In this document: positions 21,670 to 32,828 of the stretch, one piece after another
How the letters are laid out: each line of letters starts with the position of its first letter
Position numbering within the stretch: position 1 is the stretch's first letter
Assembly: GCF_040448305.1 (NCBI RefSeq)
Contig: NZ_CP148752.1
Location: 6,076,001-6,140,000 of the forward strand
Reading direction: 5' to 3'
Source of the DNA: Pseudomonas fluorescens
GTDB lineage: Bacteria; Pseudomonadota; Gammaproteobacteria; Pseudomonadales; Pseudomonadaceae
DNA length: 64,000 nucleotides
Position numbers and translations under genes: made by a program
The notes under the pieces: generated by a model
Seen by the model: the letters and a program-made list of their open reading frames with translations, nothing else
What the model was told of the DNA's origin: nothing
Database searches by the model: none

Positions 21670-24504
<2,835 letters not shown>

Positions 24505-24516
24505 CCGGGCCCCATG

Positions 24517-24555
24517 AAAAAGCCCCTGTCACTTCATCAGTGACAGGGGCTTTTT
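24517..24555. terminator. Bidirectional terminator between uvrA and the ferritin gene
   Basis: A 16-bp perfect stem (24517-24532 with 24540-24555) has a 7-nt loop and A and T runs on the two outer edges. It is shared by the convergent uvrA and ferritin genes. Confidence 0.92.
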
Positions 24556-24569
24556 TGTATTCGCAGCAA

Positions 24570-25034
24570 TCAGGTGTGGGATTGCAGGTAGTTCTCAAGC
24601 CCGATCAACTTGATCAGACCCAACTGCTTCTCGAGCCAGTAGGTGTGATCTTCTTCGGTGTCGTGTAATTGAACCCGCAGCATTTCGCGGCTGACATAGT
24701 CCTTGTGCTGCTCGCAGAGCTTGATGCCCTTGCACAGCGCAGCCCGCACCTTGTATTCCAGGCGCAAATCCGCTTCGAGCATCTCGGTCACCGTGGTGCC
24801 GACATCGAGATCGTCCGCACGCATGCGCGGCGTGCCTTCGAGCATCAGAATCCGGCGCATCAGGGCATCAGCGTGCCCTGCTTCCTCTTCCATCTCGTGG
24901 TTGATTCGTTCGTAGAGCTTGGTGAAACCCCAGTCCTCATACATCCGCGAGTGGACGAAATATTGATCACGCGCGGCCAGTTCGCCGGTCAGCAACGTGT
25001 TGAGGTAATCGATCACATCTGGGTGGCCTTGCAT
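24570..25034 (-). CDS. ftnA: Bacterial ferritin, FtnA-type (often called bacterioferritin A)
   Basis: The 154-residue four-helix protein opens MQGHPDVIDYLNTLLTGELA as P. aeruginosa FtnA (formerly BfrA) does. Ferroxidase ligands are visible: E18, E51, H54, and later E and H in DTEEDHTYW. The heme-ligand Met at position 52 of true bacterioferritins is Ala here (EEEAGHAD), so it should not bind heme between subunits. It stores iron as a 24-mer and limits Fenton chemistry. It lies beside katA, as in other pseudomonads, with its own promoter region. Confidence 0.9.
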   Translation of the reverse strand: MQGHPDVIDYLNTLLTGELAARDQYFVHSRMYEDWGFTKLYERINHEMEEEAGHADALMRRILMLEGTPRMRADDLDVGTTVTEMLEADLRLEYKVRAALCKGIKLCEQHKDYVSREMLRVQLHDTEEDHTYWLEKQLGLIKLIGLENYLQSHT

Positions 25035-25145
25035 CGCCCTACATCTCCCTGCTTGAAAGTTGTAGTTTGAACCAACATGCCCTTATCGTCACTCGCAAGA
25101 CGCAATAAAAGCGAAGATATTCTGAGAAAACAGGTTGAAATAACG

Positions 25146-25171
25146 CAAAAACCGCCCAAACAAGGGCGGTT
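25146..25171 (-). terminator. Intrinsic terminator after katA
   Basis: AACCGCCC (25150-25157) pairs with GGGCGGTT (25164-25171) over a 6-nt loop. On the minus strand it runs into TTTT. It lies 11 bp beyond the katA stop. The rest of 25035-25182 is the ferritin promoter region, with no gene. Confidence 0.87.
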
Positions 25172-25182
25172 CTGCTTCTCAT

Positions 25183-26637
25183 TTAGACTTCGTTAAGCTG
25201 TACGTTGAGCAGCTTTGCGATTGCTTCTCCATACGCCGGGTCAGCCTTGTAGAAATGTTGCAGCTGGCGATCAACCACATCACTCGACACACCCGCCATC
25301 GCACCGGCGATGTTGCTGACCAGCAGTGATTGCTGCTCTTCAGTCATCAAGCGGAACAATGCGCCGGCGTGACTGTAGTAATCAGTGTCTTCACGGTGGT
25401 CGTAACGATCGGCGGCACCACTGAGGGCCAACGCGGGCTCTGCGTAACGAGACGCCTGCTTCGGCGACTCGACATAGCTGTTCGGCTCGTAGTTCGGCGC
25501 CGCCCCGCCATTGCTGCCAAAAGCCATCGAGCCATCGCGCTGGTAACTGTTGACCGGACTCCGCGGAGCGTTGACTGGCAACTGCTGGTGATTGGTGCCG
25601 ACACGGTAGCGGTGAGCGTCCGCATAGGCGAAGACCCGACCTTGCAGCATACGATCCGGCGACAGACCGACGCCTGGAACCATATTGCTGGGACCGAACG
25701 CCGCTTGCTCGACTTCCGCGAAGTAGTTCTGCGGGTTGCGATTGAGCTCCAACTCTCCGACTTCAATCAGTGGAAACTCTTTCTGCGACCAGGTTTTGGT
25801 GACATCAAACGGGTTCTCGTAGTGCGCCGCCGCCTGAGCCTCGCTCATGATCTGAATGCACACGCGCCATTTCGGGAAATCCCCCTGCTCGATGGCATTG
25901 AACAAGTCGCGCTGGGCGTAATCCGGATCAGTACCCGCCAGGCGCGCCGCCTCGGCAGGAGCAAGGTTCTTGATCCCCTGTTTGGTCTTGTAGTGCCACT
26001 TCACCCAGTGACGCTCACCTTGAGCGTTGATGAGGCTGTAAGTGTGGCTGCCAAAGCCGTGCATGTGGCGGTATCCGTCAGGGATACCCCGGTCGGAGAA
26101 CAGGATGGTGACCTGGTGCAGCGCCTCGGGCGAATGCGACCAGAAGTCCCACATCGCCTGGGCACTCTTCAGGTTGCTTTGCGGTAAACGCTTCTGGGTG
26201 TGGATAAAGTCTGGAAACTTCAGTGGATCACGAATGAAGAACACGGGGGTATTGTTGCCAACGATGTCCCAGTTGCCTTCCTCGGTGTAGAACTTCAAGG
26301 CGAACCCGCGCGGATCACGCTCGGTATCGGCCGAACCACGCTCGCCGCCCACGGTGGAAAACCGCAGGAAAGTCGGGGTTTGCTTGCCGACTGCCTCGAA
26401 CAGCTTCGCGCTGGTGTATTGAGTGATATCGCGCGTCACAGTGAACGTACCGTAGGCACCCGAGCCTTTGGCGTGTACACGGCGCTCAGGGATGTTTTCA
26501 CGGTTGAAGTGAGCAAGCTTCTCGATCAGGTGAAAGTCGTCGAGCAGCAGCGGGCCACGAGGGCCGGCGGAACGGGAATTCTGGTTATCGGCAACAGGAG
26601 CGCCACTGGCGGTGGTAAGCGTTTTGTTTTGGCTCAT
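25183..26637 (-). CDS. katA: Monofunctional heme catalase
   Basis: The 484-residue small-subunit catalase has distal H55 in RRVHAKGSGAYG, N128 in DIVGNNTP and the proximal heme ligand Y338 in RVFAYADAHRYR. No signal peptide is present, so it is cytoplasmic. It dismutates hydrogen peroxide. The N-terminal MSQNKTLTTASGAPVADNQN and size match clade 3 enzymes such as P. aeruginosa KatA. It shares its neighbourhood with the ferritin gene, giving a peroxide/iron pair. The regulatory gap upstream contains a weak OxyR-like palindrome. Confidence 0.96.
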   Translation of the reverse strand: MSQNKTLTTASGAPVADNQNSRSAGPRGPLLLDDFHLIEKLAHFNRENIPERRVHAKGSGAYGTFTVTRDITQYTSAKLFEAVGKQTPTFLRFSTVGGERGSADTERDPRGFALKFYTEEGNWDIVGNNTPVFFIRDPLKFPDFIHTQKRLPQSNLKSAQAMWDFWSHSPEALHQVTILFSDRGIPDGYRHMHGFGSHTYSLINAQGERHWVKWHYKTKQGIKNLAPAEAARLAGTDPDYAQRDLFNAIEQGDFPKWRVCIQIMSEAQAAAHYENPFDVTKTWSQKEFPLIEVGELELNRNPQNYFAEVEQAAFGPSNMVPGVGLSPDRMLQGRVFAYADAHRYRVGTNHQQLPVNAPRSPVNSYQRDGSMAFGSNGGAAPNYEPNSYVESPKQASRYAEPALALSGAADRYDHREDTDYYSHAGALFRLMTEEQQSLLVSNIAGAMAGVSSDVVDRQLQHFYKADPAYGEAIAKLLNVQLNEV

Positions 26638-26740
26638 GCGATCTTCCTTCCTCTGTCGGTCTTGAACTGCCGGCTATCGGCTGAGAAGGAGTATTGATCA
26701 TCAATATGACAGCTACAAATTCATTAACTTGCAGACATCG

Positions 26741-26755
26741 ATAGAGAAAAACTAA
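26741..26755. promoter_or_regulatory. Possible OxyR half-site upstream of katA
   Basis: ATAGAGAAAAACTAA fits 8 of the 10 fixed positions of the OxyR half-site ATAGnTnnnAnCTAT. The adjacent half-site expected 7 bp away is poor on either side. OxyR control of katA is known in pseudomonads, but this site is only suggestive. The remainder of 26638-26828 shows no gene. Confidence 0.22.
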
Positions 26756-26828
26756 TGATCATCCCCATCACATAATGCCGATGCGGACGAAGGAGACGCT
26801 TGTACAAACGACGCGTTTCTTGCAGGCA

Positions 26829-26860
26829 CAAAAAACCGGGCACTAGGCCCGGTTCTTTGT
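26829..26860 (-). terminator. Terminator of the alpha ribosomal operon
   Basis: AACCGGGC pairs with GCCCGGTT over a 5-nt loop, and the stem is followed on the minus strand by a T-rich run. It lies 14 bp after the rplQ stop and ends the long ribosomal transcription unit. Confidence 0.88.
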
Positions 26861-26874
26861 TTCAGACTGACGTC

Positions 26875-27261
26875 TTACTCGGCAGATACAGCTTCGCCGG
26901 CAGTAGCACGATCAACCAACTCGACGTACGCCATAGGCGCGTTGTCGCCAGCGCGGAAACCGCACTTGAGGATGCGCAGGTAGCCACCCTCACGGGTAGC
27001 GTAACGCTTGCCCAGGTCGTTGAAGAGCTTACCAACGATAGCTTTCGAACGAGTACGGTCGAAAGCCAGACGGCGGTTAGCAACGCTATCTATCTTGGCC
27101 AAAGTGATCAGCGGCTCGGCAACGCGGCGCAGTTCTTTAGCTTTTGGCAGAGTAGTTTTGATCAGCTCGTGCTCGAACAGCGACACCGCCATGTTTTGGA
27201 ACATGGCCTTGCGGTGCGAGCTGGTGCGGCTCAGGTGACGACCACTTTTACGATGACGCAT
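26875..27261 (-). CDS. rplQ: 50S ribosomal protein L17
   Basis: The 128-residue protein starts MRHRKSGRHLSRTSSHRKAM, the conserved rRNA-binding N-terminus of L17, and contains LRRVAEPLITLAKID. It is the last gene of the alpha operon, 42 bp after rpoA. Length is normal for the family in gammaproteobacteria. Confidence 0.98.
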   Translation of the reverse strand: MRHRKSGRHLSRTSSHRKAMFQNMAVSLFEHELIKTTLPKAKELRRVAEPLITLAKIDSVANRRLAFDRTRSKAIVGKLFNDLGKRYATREGGYLRILKCGFRAGDNAPMAYVELVDRATAGEAVSAE

Positions 27262-27303
27262 GGTTCATTCCTTACCAAACACTACGTTCGGTGATTACGA
27301 CGA

Positions 27304-28305
27304 TCAGGCAGTCGCCTTGTCGTCCTTCTTAAGACTTGCAGGCGGCCAGTTGTCGAGGCGCATGCCGAGGGACAGACCGCGGGAGGCCAGAACGTCCTTG
27401 ATTTCAGTCAAGGATTTCTTGCCCAGGTTCGGAGTCTTCAACAGCTCTACTTCGGTACGCTGAATCAGGTCGCCGATGTAGTAGATGTTTTCCGCCTTAA
27501 GGCAGTTAGCCGAACGTACAGTCAGTTCCAGATCGTCAACCGGGCGAAGCAGGATCGGATCGATCTCGTCTTCCTGCTCGACAACCACTGGCTCACTGTC
27601 ACCCTTGAGGTCGACGAACGCAGCCAACTGCTGTTGCAGAATGGTTGCAGCGCGGCGAATTGCCTCTTCAGGATCCAGAGTACCGTTGGTTTCCAGATCA
27701 ATAACCAGCTTGTCCAGGTTAGTACGCTGCTCGACACGGGCGTTTTCCACCACGTATGCGATACGGCGAACCGGGCTGAACGAAGAGTCAAGCTGCAAGC
27801 GACCGATGCTGCGGCTTTCGTCTTCATCGCTCTGACGCGAATCTGCCGGTTCATAACCACGACCACGAGCTACTACGAGCTTCATGTTCAGGGCGCCGTT
27901 AGACGCCAGGTTAGCGATTACGTGATCGGGATTAACGATCTCGACATCATGATCCAGCTGAATATCGGCAGCGGTAACCACCCCCGAACCCTTCTTCGAC
28001 AAGGTCAGCGTAACTTCGTCACGACCGTGCAGCTTGATAGCCAGACCTTTAAGGTTCAACAGGATTTCAATTACGTCTTCCTGTACACCTTCGATGGCGC
28101 TGTACTCGTGGAGCACACCGTCAATCTCGGCCTCGACTACTGCACAGCCGGGCATTGAGGACAACAGGATGCGGCGCAGCGCGTTGCCCAGGGTATGGCC
28201 AAAGCCACGCTCGAGAGGCTCGAGAGTGATCTTGGCGCGGGTTGGACTGACAACCTGCACATCAATGTGGCGGGGTGTCAGGAACTCATTTACCGAAATC
28301 TGCAT
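27304..28305 (-). CDS. rpoA: RNA polymerase alpha subunit
   Basis: The 333-residue protein has the alpha N-terminal assembly domain (with GFGHTLGNALRRILLSSMPG), an acidic linker around residue 235-245, and the C-terminal DNA/activator-binding domain with RSANCLKAENIYYIGDL and TPNLGKKSLTEIKDVL. It dimerises and nucleates polymerase assembly. It sits between rpsD and rplQ, as in other gammaproteobacteria. Confidence 0.99.
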   Translation of the reverse strand: MQISVNEFLTPRHIDVQVVSPTRAKITLEPLERGFGHTLGNALRRILLSSMPGCAVVEAEIDGVLHEYSAIEGVQEDVIEILLNLKGLAIKLHGRDEVTLTLSKKGSGVVTAADIQLDHDVEIVNPDHVIANLASNGALNMKLVVARGRGYEPADSRQSDEDESRSIGRLQLDSSFSPVRRIAYVVENARVEQRTNLDKLVIDLETNGTLDPEEAIRRAATILQQQLAAFVDLKGDSEPVVVEQEDEIDPILLRPVDDLELTVRSANCLKAENIYYIGDLIQRTEVELLKTPNLGKKSLTEIKDVLASRGLSLGMRLDNWPPASLKKDDKATA

Positions 28306-28327
28306 GGATGCACCTATTTTCTAGCCC

Positions 28328-28948
28328 TTACTTGGAGTAGAGCTCGACAATCAGGCTTTCGTTGATGTCGGCGGACAGATCACTGCGAGCTGGAACGTTC
28401 TTGAAAACGCCCGACTTCTTCTCAGTGTCTACTTCTACCCATTCTACGCGGCCACGTTGGGCACACAGATCGAGAGCTTGGACAATGCGAAGTTGATTTT
28501 TTGCTTTCTCGCGAACAGCGACCACGTCACCAGCACGAACCTGGTAGGACGGAACGTTAACGGTCTGACCGTTTACGCTGATCGACTTGTGCGATACCAG
28601 CTGACGGGATTCGGCACGAGTCGAACCAAAGCCCATACGGTATACAACGTTGTCCAGACGGCATTCGAGCAGTTGCAGCAGGTTTTCACCGGTTGCACCT
28701 TTCTTGCCAGCAGCTTCTTTGTAGTAGCCGCTGAATTGACGCTCGAGAACGCCGTAGATACGACGGACCTTCTGCTTTTCACGCAGTTGGGTGCCGTAGT
28801 CGGACTGGCGACCGCGGCGTTGGCCGTGGATACCAGGTGCTGCTTCAATGTTGCACTTCGATTCGATCGCGCGCACGCCGCTCTTCAGGAAGAGATCGGT
28901 GCCTTCGCGACGAGCGAGTTTGCATTTTGGACCAATGTAACGAGCCAT
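28328..28948 (-). CDS. rpsD: 30S ribosomal protein S4
   Basis: The 206-residue protein begins MARYIGPKCKLARREGTDLF and carries the S4 RNA-binding domain (RLDNVVYRMGFGSTRAESRQ, HKSISVNGQ). S4 starts 16S assembly at the 5' domain and in E. coli represses the alpha operon at the rpsM leader. It has no zinc-binding Cys set, so it is the C-minus form. It lies 18 bp after rpsK. Confidence 0.98.
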   Translation of the reverse strand: MARYIGPKCKLARREGTDLFLKSGVRAIESKCNIEAAPGIHGQRRGRQSDYGTQLREKQKVRRIYGVLERQFSGYYKEAAGKKGATGENLLQLLECRLDNVVYRMGFGSTRAESRQLVSHKSISVNGQTVNVPSYQVRAGDVVAVREKAKNQLRIVQALDLCAQRGRVEWVEVDTEKKSGVFKNVPARSDLSADINESLIVELYSK

Positions 28949-28966
28949 TCTTTACAATCTCCTGGA

Positions 28967-29356
28967 TTACACGCGGCGCTTCTTCGGCGGACGGCACCCG
29001 TTGTGCGGGATTGGCGTCACGTCGGTGATGCTGGCGATCTTGTAGCCACAGCCGTTCAAAGCGCGGACTGCGGATTCACGACCTGGACCTGGACCTTTGA
29101 CGTTGACGTCGAGGTTTTTCAGGCCGTATTCCAGCGCAGCTTGACCAGCACGTTCAGCAGCTACTTGAGCAGCAAACGGGGTGGACTTGCGGGAACCGCG
29201 GAAACCCGAACCACCGGAGGTAGCCCAGGAAAGAGCGTTACCTTGACGGTCGGTGATGGTCACGATGGTGTTGTTAAAAGATGCATGGATGTGGGCGATG
29301 CCATCAACCACTGTCTTTTTAACTTTTTTACGAGGACGAGCAGCAGGTTTTGCCAT
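28967..29356 (-). CDS. rpsK: 30S ribosomal protein S11
   Basis: The 129-residue protein has the S11 pattern VVDGIAHIHASFNNTIVTIT and the closing IPHNGCRPPKKRRV. It binds the 16S platform near the mRNA exit. It follows rpsM after 30 bp. Confidence 0.98.
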   Translation of the reverse strand: MAKPAARPRKKVKKTVVDGIAHIHASFNNTIVTITDRQGNALSWATSGGSGFRGSRKSTPFAAQVAAERAGQAALEYGLKNLDVNVKGPGPGRESAVRALNGCGYKIASITDVTPIPHNGCRPPKKRRV

Positions 29357-29386
29357 GATTAAATTCCTGTCGATTCGCTGGGGCGA

Positions 29387-29743
29387 TTACTTGCGGATCG
29401 GCTTACGCGGACCTTTACGGGTACGCGCGTTGGTCTTGGTACGCTGACCGCGCACTGGAAGACCGCGACGATGACGCAGACCGCGATAGCAACCGAGGTC
29501 CATCAAGCGCTTGATTTTCATGTTGATTTCGCGACGCAGGTCACCTTCAGTGGTGAACTTCGCCACTTCGCCACGCAGCTGTTCAATTTGCTCGTCGCTC
29601 AGATCTTTGATCTTTGCTGCTGGGTTTACCCCAGTCTCTGCACAAATTTTCTGTGCAGTAGTGCGACCAACACCATAGATGTAGGTCAGCGAGATAACAG
29701 TATGCTTGTTATCTGGAATGTTAACGCCTGCAATACGGGCCAT
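29387..29743 (-). CDS. rpsM: 30S ribosomal protein S13
   Basis: The 118-residue protein starts MARIAGVNIPDNKHTVISLT and ends in the basic tail RTRKGPRKPIRK that reaches toward the P site. It is the first gene of the alpha operon, downstream of a strong promoter at 29803-29831 that gives a leader of only about 50 nt. Confidence 0.98.
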   Translation of the reverse strand: MARIAGVNIPDNKHTVISLTYIYGVGRTTAQKICAETGVNPAAKIKDLSDEQIEQLRGEVAKFTTEGDLRREINMKIKRLMDLGCYRGLRHRRGLPVRGQRTKTNARTRKGPRKPIRK

Positions 29744-29802
29744 TCAGTGGGACTCCAATTGACAGCTACCTACGCCCCGGAAGCCAAGAAATAGGGCGCG
29801 AG

Positions 29803-29831
29803 ATAATATCGCTGTAATAACAAATAATCAA
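29803..29831 (-). promoter_or_regulatory. Sigma-70 promoter of the alpha operon
   Basis: On the minus strand TTGATT (29831-29826) and TATTAT (29808-29803) are separated by exactly 17 bp. The -35 box directly follows the hairpin at 29832-29855. Transcription would begin near 29796 and give rpsM-rpsK-rpsD-rpoA-rplQ their own input. Confidence 0.75.
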
Positions 29832-29855
29832 CCCGGCAGCGCACTAGCTGCCGGG
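29832..29855 (-). terminator. Hairpin ending the spc operon after rpmJ
   Basis: CCCGGCAGC pairs with GCTGCCGGG over a 6-nt loop. The minus-strand tail is TTGATTATTTGTTATT, U-rich but interrupted, so termination is probably partial. The tail contains the -35 box of the alpha promoter. Confidence 0.7.
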
Positions 29856-29873
29856 CTTGAAGCACAATCACAC

Positions 29874-29990
29874 TCAGCCTTGGCGCTGTTTGTGACGCGG
29901 TTCCGCGCTGCAAATTACTCGAACAACACCTTCGCGGCGAATAATCTTGCAGTTACGGCACAGCTTTTTCACCGATGCACGAACTTTCAT
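29874..29990 (-). CDS. rpmJ: 50S ribosomal protein L36
   Basis: The 38-residue protein starts [20 protein letters not shown] and continues through [15 protein letters not shown]11, C14, C27 and H32 form the zinc-ribbon ligands, so this is the C-plus form. It is the last gene of the spc operon, 24 bp after secY. GGAG lies 5-8 bp before the ATG. Confidence 0.97.
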
Positions 29991-30014
29991 CACCAACTCC
30001 TCGAACCTTATGGG

Positions 30015-31343
30015 TCAGCGCAGCATGCCGCTGCCGTAACCCTTCAGGTTGGCTTTCTTCATCAGGGATTCGTACTGGTGCGAAACGAGGTGCGATTGTA
30101 CTTGGGACATGAAGTCCATCACAACCACGACGACGATCAGCAACGAGGTCCCGCCAAGGTAGAACGGTACGTTGGCTGCAACCACCAGGAACTGGGGCAA
30201 CAGGCAGACGGCCGTCATGTAAAGAGCACCGAACATGGTCAAGCGAGTCAGAACGCCATCAATGTAGCGCGCAGACTGCTCACCTGGACGGATGCCCGGA
30301 ATAAAGGCACCGGACTTCTTCAGGTTTTCCGCTACGTCTTTCGGATTGAACATCAACGCCGTATAGAAGAAGCAGAAGAAAATAATCCCTGCACTAAACA
30401 GCAGAATATTCAACGGCTGACCAGGAGCGATCGACTGCGAGATGTCCTGCAACCAGCCCATACCTTCAGACTGACCGAACCAGGCACCCAACGAAGCCGG
30501 GAACAGCAAAATGCTGCTCGCGAAAATAGCCGGAATAACACCGGCCATGTTCACCTTCAGCGGCAAGTGGCTGGTCTGCGCAGCGAAGACCTTGCGGCCC
30601 TGCTGACGCTTGGCGTAGTGAACAGCAATACGACGCTGACCACGCTCAATGAACACCACGAAACCGATAATCGCTACTGCCAGCAAACCGATGGCAACCA
30701 GGGCGAAGATGTTGATATCACCCTGACGTGCAGACTCGAAAGACTGCCCGATCGCTCTCGGAAGACCGGCGACGATACCCGAAAAAATCAACATCGAGAT
30801 ACCGTTGCCAACACCACGCTCAGTAATCTGCTCACCCAGCCACATCATGAACATCGCACCAGCCACAAATGTGGTTACCGCGACGAAATGGAAGCCAAAG
30901 TCACCAGTGAACGCAACGCCCTGCCCCGCCAGACCAATGGACATGCCAATGGCCTGGACGAGAGCGAGGACGACAGTGCCGTAGCGGGTGTACTGGCTGA
31001 TCTTGCGACGGCCAGCTTCACCTTCCTTCTTCAACTGCTCCAGCTGCGGGCTGACGGCGGTCATCAGCTGCATGATGATCGATGCCGAAATGTACGGCAT
31101 GATCCCCAGTGCAAAGATGCTCATCCGTTCCAGCGCGCCGCCGGAAAACATGTTGAACAAGCTAAGAATGGTCCCCTCATTCTGTCGAAACAGGTCCGCG
31201 AGTCGGTCCGGGTTGATACCTGGAACCGGGATGTGTGCGCCTATTCGGTAGACGATAATCGCCAGGAACAGAAAACGCAGACGAGCCCAGAGTTCAGACA
31301 TACCGCCTTTGCCGAGCGCAGAGAGAGCACCTTGCTTAGCCAT
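30015..31343 (-). CDS. secY: Protein translocase subunit SecY
   Basis: The 442-residue protein has ten transmembrane helices. It includes the plug/pore region beginning GAHIPVPGINPDRLADLF and SMLIFSGIVAGLPRAI. It forms the channel of the Sec translocon with SecE (also in this window) and SecG. Its start abuts the rplO stop codon with no spacer, implying coupled translation. Confidence 0.98.
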   Translation of the reverse strand: MAKQGALSALGKGGMSELWARLRFLFLAIIVYRIGAHIPVPGINPDRLADLFRQNEGTILSLFNMFSGGALERMSIFALGIMPYISASIIMQLMTAVSPQLEQLKKEGEAGRRKISQYTRYGTVVLALVQAIGMSIGLAGQGVAFTGDFGFHFVAVTTFVAGAMFMMWLGEQITERGVGNGISMLIFSGIVAGLPRAIGQSFESARQGDINIFALVAIGLLAVAIIGFVVFIERGQRRIAVHYAKRQQGRKVFAAQTSHLPLKVNMAGVIPAIFASSILLFPASLGAWFGQSEGMGWLQDISQSIAPGQPLNILLFSAGIIFFCFFYTALMFNPKDVAENLKKSGAFIPGIRPGEQSARYIDGVLTRLTMFGALYMTAVCLLPQFLVVAANVPFYLGGTSLLIVVVVVMDFMSQVQSHLVSHQYESLMKKANLKGYGSGMLR

Positions 31344-31781
31344 TTATTCCTCGAACTTGCCGCCAGCTGCTTCGATAGCCGCACGCGCACCTTTGGTGGC
31401 GCCGATTCCCTTGCCGATAGTGACAGCGCGAGTCACTTCACCGGACAGCATGATTTTCACACGCTGTACGTTGACGTTGATCACGTTGGCATCTTTCAGG
31501 GACTGCACGGTGACGATGTCGCCTTCCACTTTAGCCAGCTCGGACAGACGCACTTCTGCGCGGTCCATGGCCTTCAGGGAAACGAAACCGAACTTCGGCA
31601 GGCGACGATGCAGCGGCTGTTGACCGCCTTCAAAGCCTGGAGCAATGGTGCCACCGGAGCGGGAGGTCTGACCTTTGTGACCACGGCCACCAGTCTTACC
31701 CAAACCGCTACCGATACCACGGCCCGGACGATGCTTTTCGCGACGGGAACCCGGCGCTGGACTCAGATCATTGAGTTTCAT
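31344..31781 (-). CDS. rplO: 50S ribosomal protein L15
   Basis: The 145-residue protein has the L15 opening MKLNDLSPAPGSRREKHRPG and the glycine/arginine-rich extension RGIGSGLGKTGGRGHKGQ that threads into 23S rRNA. It lies between rpmD (3-bp gap) and secY (no gap). Confidence 0.98.
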   Translation of the reverse strand: MKLNDLSPAPGSRREKHRPGRGIGSGLGKTGGRGHKGQTSRSGGTIAPGFEGGQQPLHRRLPKFGFVSLKAMDRAEVRLSELAKVEGDIVTVQSLKDANVINVNVQRVKIMLSGEVTRAVTIGKGIGATKGARAAIEAAGGKFEE

Positions 31782-31784
31782 CGA

Positions 31785-31961
31785 TTAACCCTCGACACGC
31801 AGCATGTAGTAAGCCTTGTTGATCATCCCGCGATTCTCGGGAGTATCCAGGACTTCTACAGTGTGACCGATGCGACGCAGACCCAGACCCTTAACGCACA
31901 GTTTGTGGTTAGGGATACGGCCGGTCATGCTTTTGATCAGCGTTACTTTTACGGTAGCCAT
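31785..31961 (-). CDS. rpmD: 50S ribosomal protein L30
   Basis: The 58-residue protein reads MATVKVTLIKSMTGRIPNHK and ends MINKAYYMLRVEG. This is the short bacterial L30 with the usual VKGLGLRRIGHTVEV core. It sits between rpsE (2-bp gap) and rplO. GGAG lies 7-10 bp before the ATG, within the end of rpsE. Confidence 0.97.
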   Translation of the reverse strand: MATVKVTLIKSMTGRIPNHKLCVKGLGLRRIGHTVEVLDTPENRGMINKAYYMLRVEG

Positions 31962-31963
31962 GA

Positions 31964-32464
31964 TCAGAAGATCTCCTTGACGCTTTTGCCACGCTTGGCG
32001 GCAATGGATTCAGGAGACTGCATTGCTTTCAAACCCTTGAAAGTGGCGTGAACCACGTTTACCGGGTTAGTCGAGCCGTAGCACTTGGCCAGAACGTTCT
32101 GAACGCCAGCAACTTCGAGGACAGCACGCATAGCGCCGCCAGCGATGATACCGGTACCTTCAGAAGCAGGCTGCATGTACACCTTCGAAGCGCCGTGAGC
32201 GGACTTCATTGCGTACTGCAGAGTGGTGCCGTTCAGATCAACCTGGATCATGTTGCGGCGAGCAGCTTCCATTGCCTTCTGGATCGCAGCAGGCACTTCA
32301 CGCGACTTGCCACGGCCGAAGCCAACACGGCCCTTACCATCACCAACCACGGTCAACGCGGTGAAAGTGAAGATACGGCCGCCTTTAACGGTTTTGGCTA
32401 CGCGGTTAACTTGAACCAGCTTCTCGATGTAGCCTTCGTCGCGCTTTTGGTCGTTATTTGACAT
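31964..32464 (-). CDS. rpsE: 30S ribosomal protein S5
   Basis: The 166-residue protein has the S5 double-stranded RNA-binding N-terminus (EKLVQVNRVAKTVKGGRIF) and VGDGKGRVGFGRGKSREVP. The loop near VNRVAKTVKGGR is where E. coli spectinomycin resistance changes occur, and it looks wild type here. Confidence 0.98.
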   Translation of the reverse strand: MSNNDQKRDEGYIEKLVQVNRVAKTVKGGRIFTFTALTVVGDGKGRVGFGRGKSREVPAAIQKAMEAARRNMIQVDLNGTTLQYAMKSAHGASKVYMQPASEGTGIIAGGAMRAVLEVAGVQNVLAKCYGSTNPVNVVHATFKGLKAMQSPESIAAKRGKSVKEIF

Positions 32465-32467
32465 AAC

Positions 32468-32818
32468 TTAGAACTCCAGCCCAGCTTCACGAGCAGCATC
32501 AGCCAGCGCTTTAACGCGGCCGTGGTACTTGAAGCCAGAGCGGTCGAAAGCCACTTGCGAGACGCCAGCGGCCTTAGCACGCGTAGCGACCAGCTGGCCA
32601 ACCTTAGTGGCCGCGTCGATGTTGCCGGTGGCACCATCACGCAGTTCTTTATCCAAAGTCGAGGCGCTTGCCAGGACTTTGTTGCCGTCGGCCGAAATGA
32701 CCTGGGCGTAGATGTGCTGCGAAGAGCGGAACACGCAGAGACGCACGACTTCGAGTTCGTGCATTTTCAGGCGTGCTTTGCGAGCGCGACGCAGTCGAGT
32801 AACTTTTTTGTCGGTCAT
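32468..32818 (-). CDS. rplR: 50S ribosomal protein L18
   Basis: The 116-residue protein starts MTDKKVTRLRRARKARLKMH and ends YHGRVKALADAAREAGLEF. L18 brings 5S rRNA into the 50S subunit with L5. It lies 3 bp before rpsE and 10 bp after rplF. Confidence 0.98.
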   Translation of the reverse strand: MTDKKVTRLRRARKARLKMHELEVVRLCVFRSSQHIYAQVISADGNKVLASASTLDKELRDGATGNIDAATKVGQLVATRAKAAGVSQVAFDRSGFKYHGRVKALADAAREAGLEF

Positions 32819-32828
32819 TTGCTATGCC

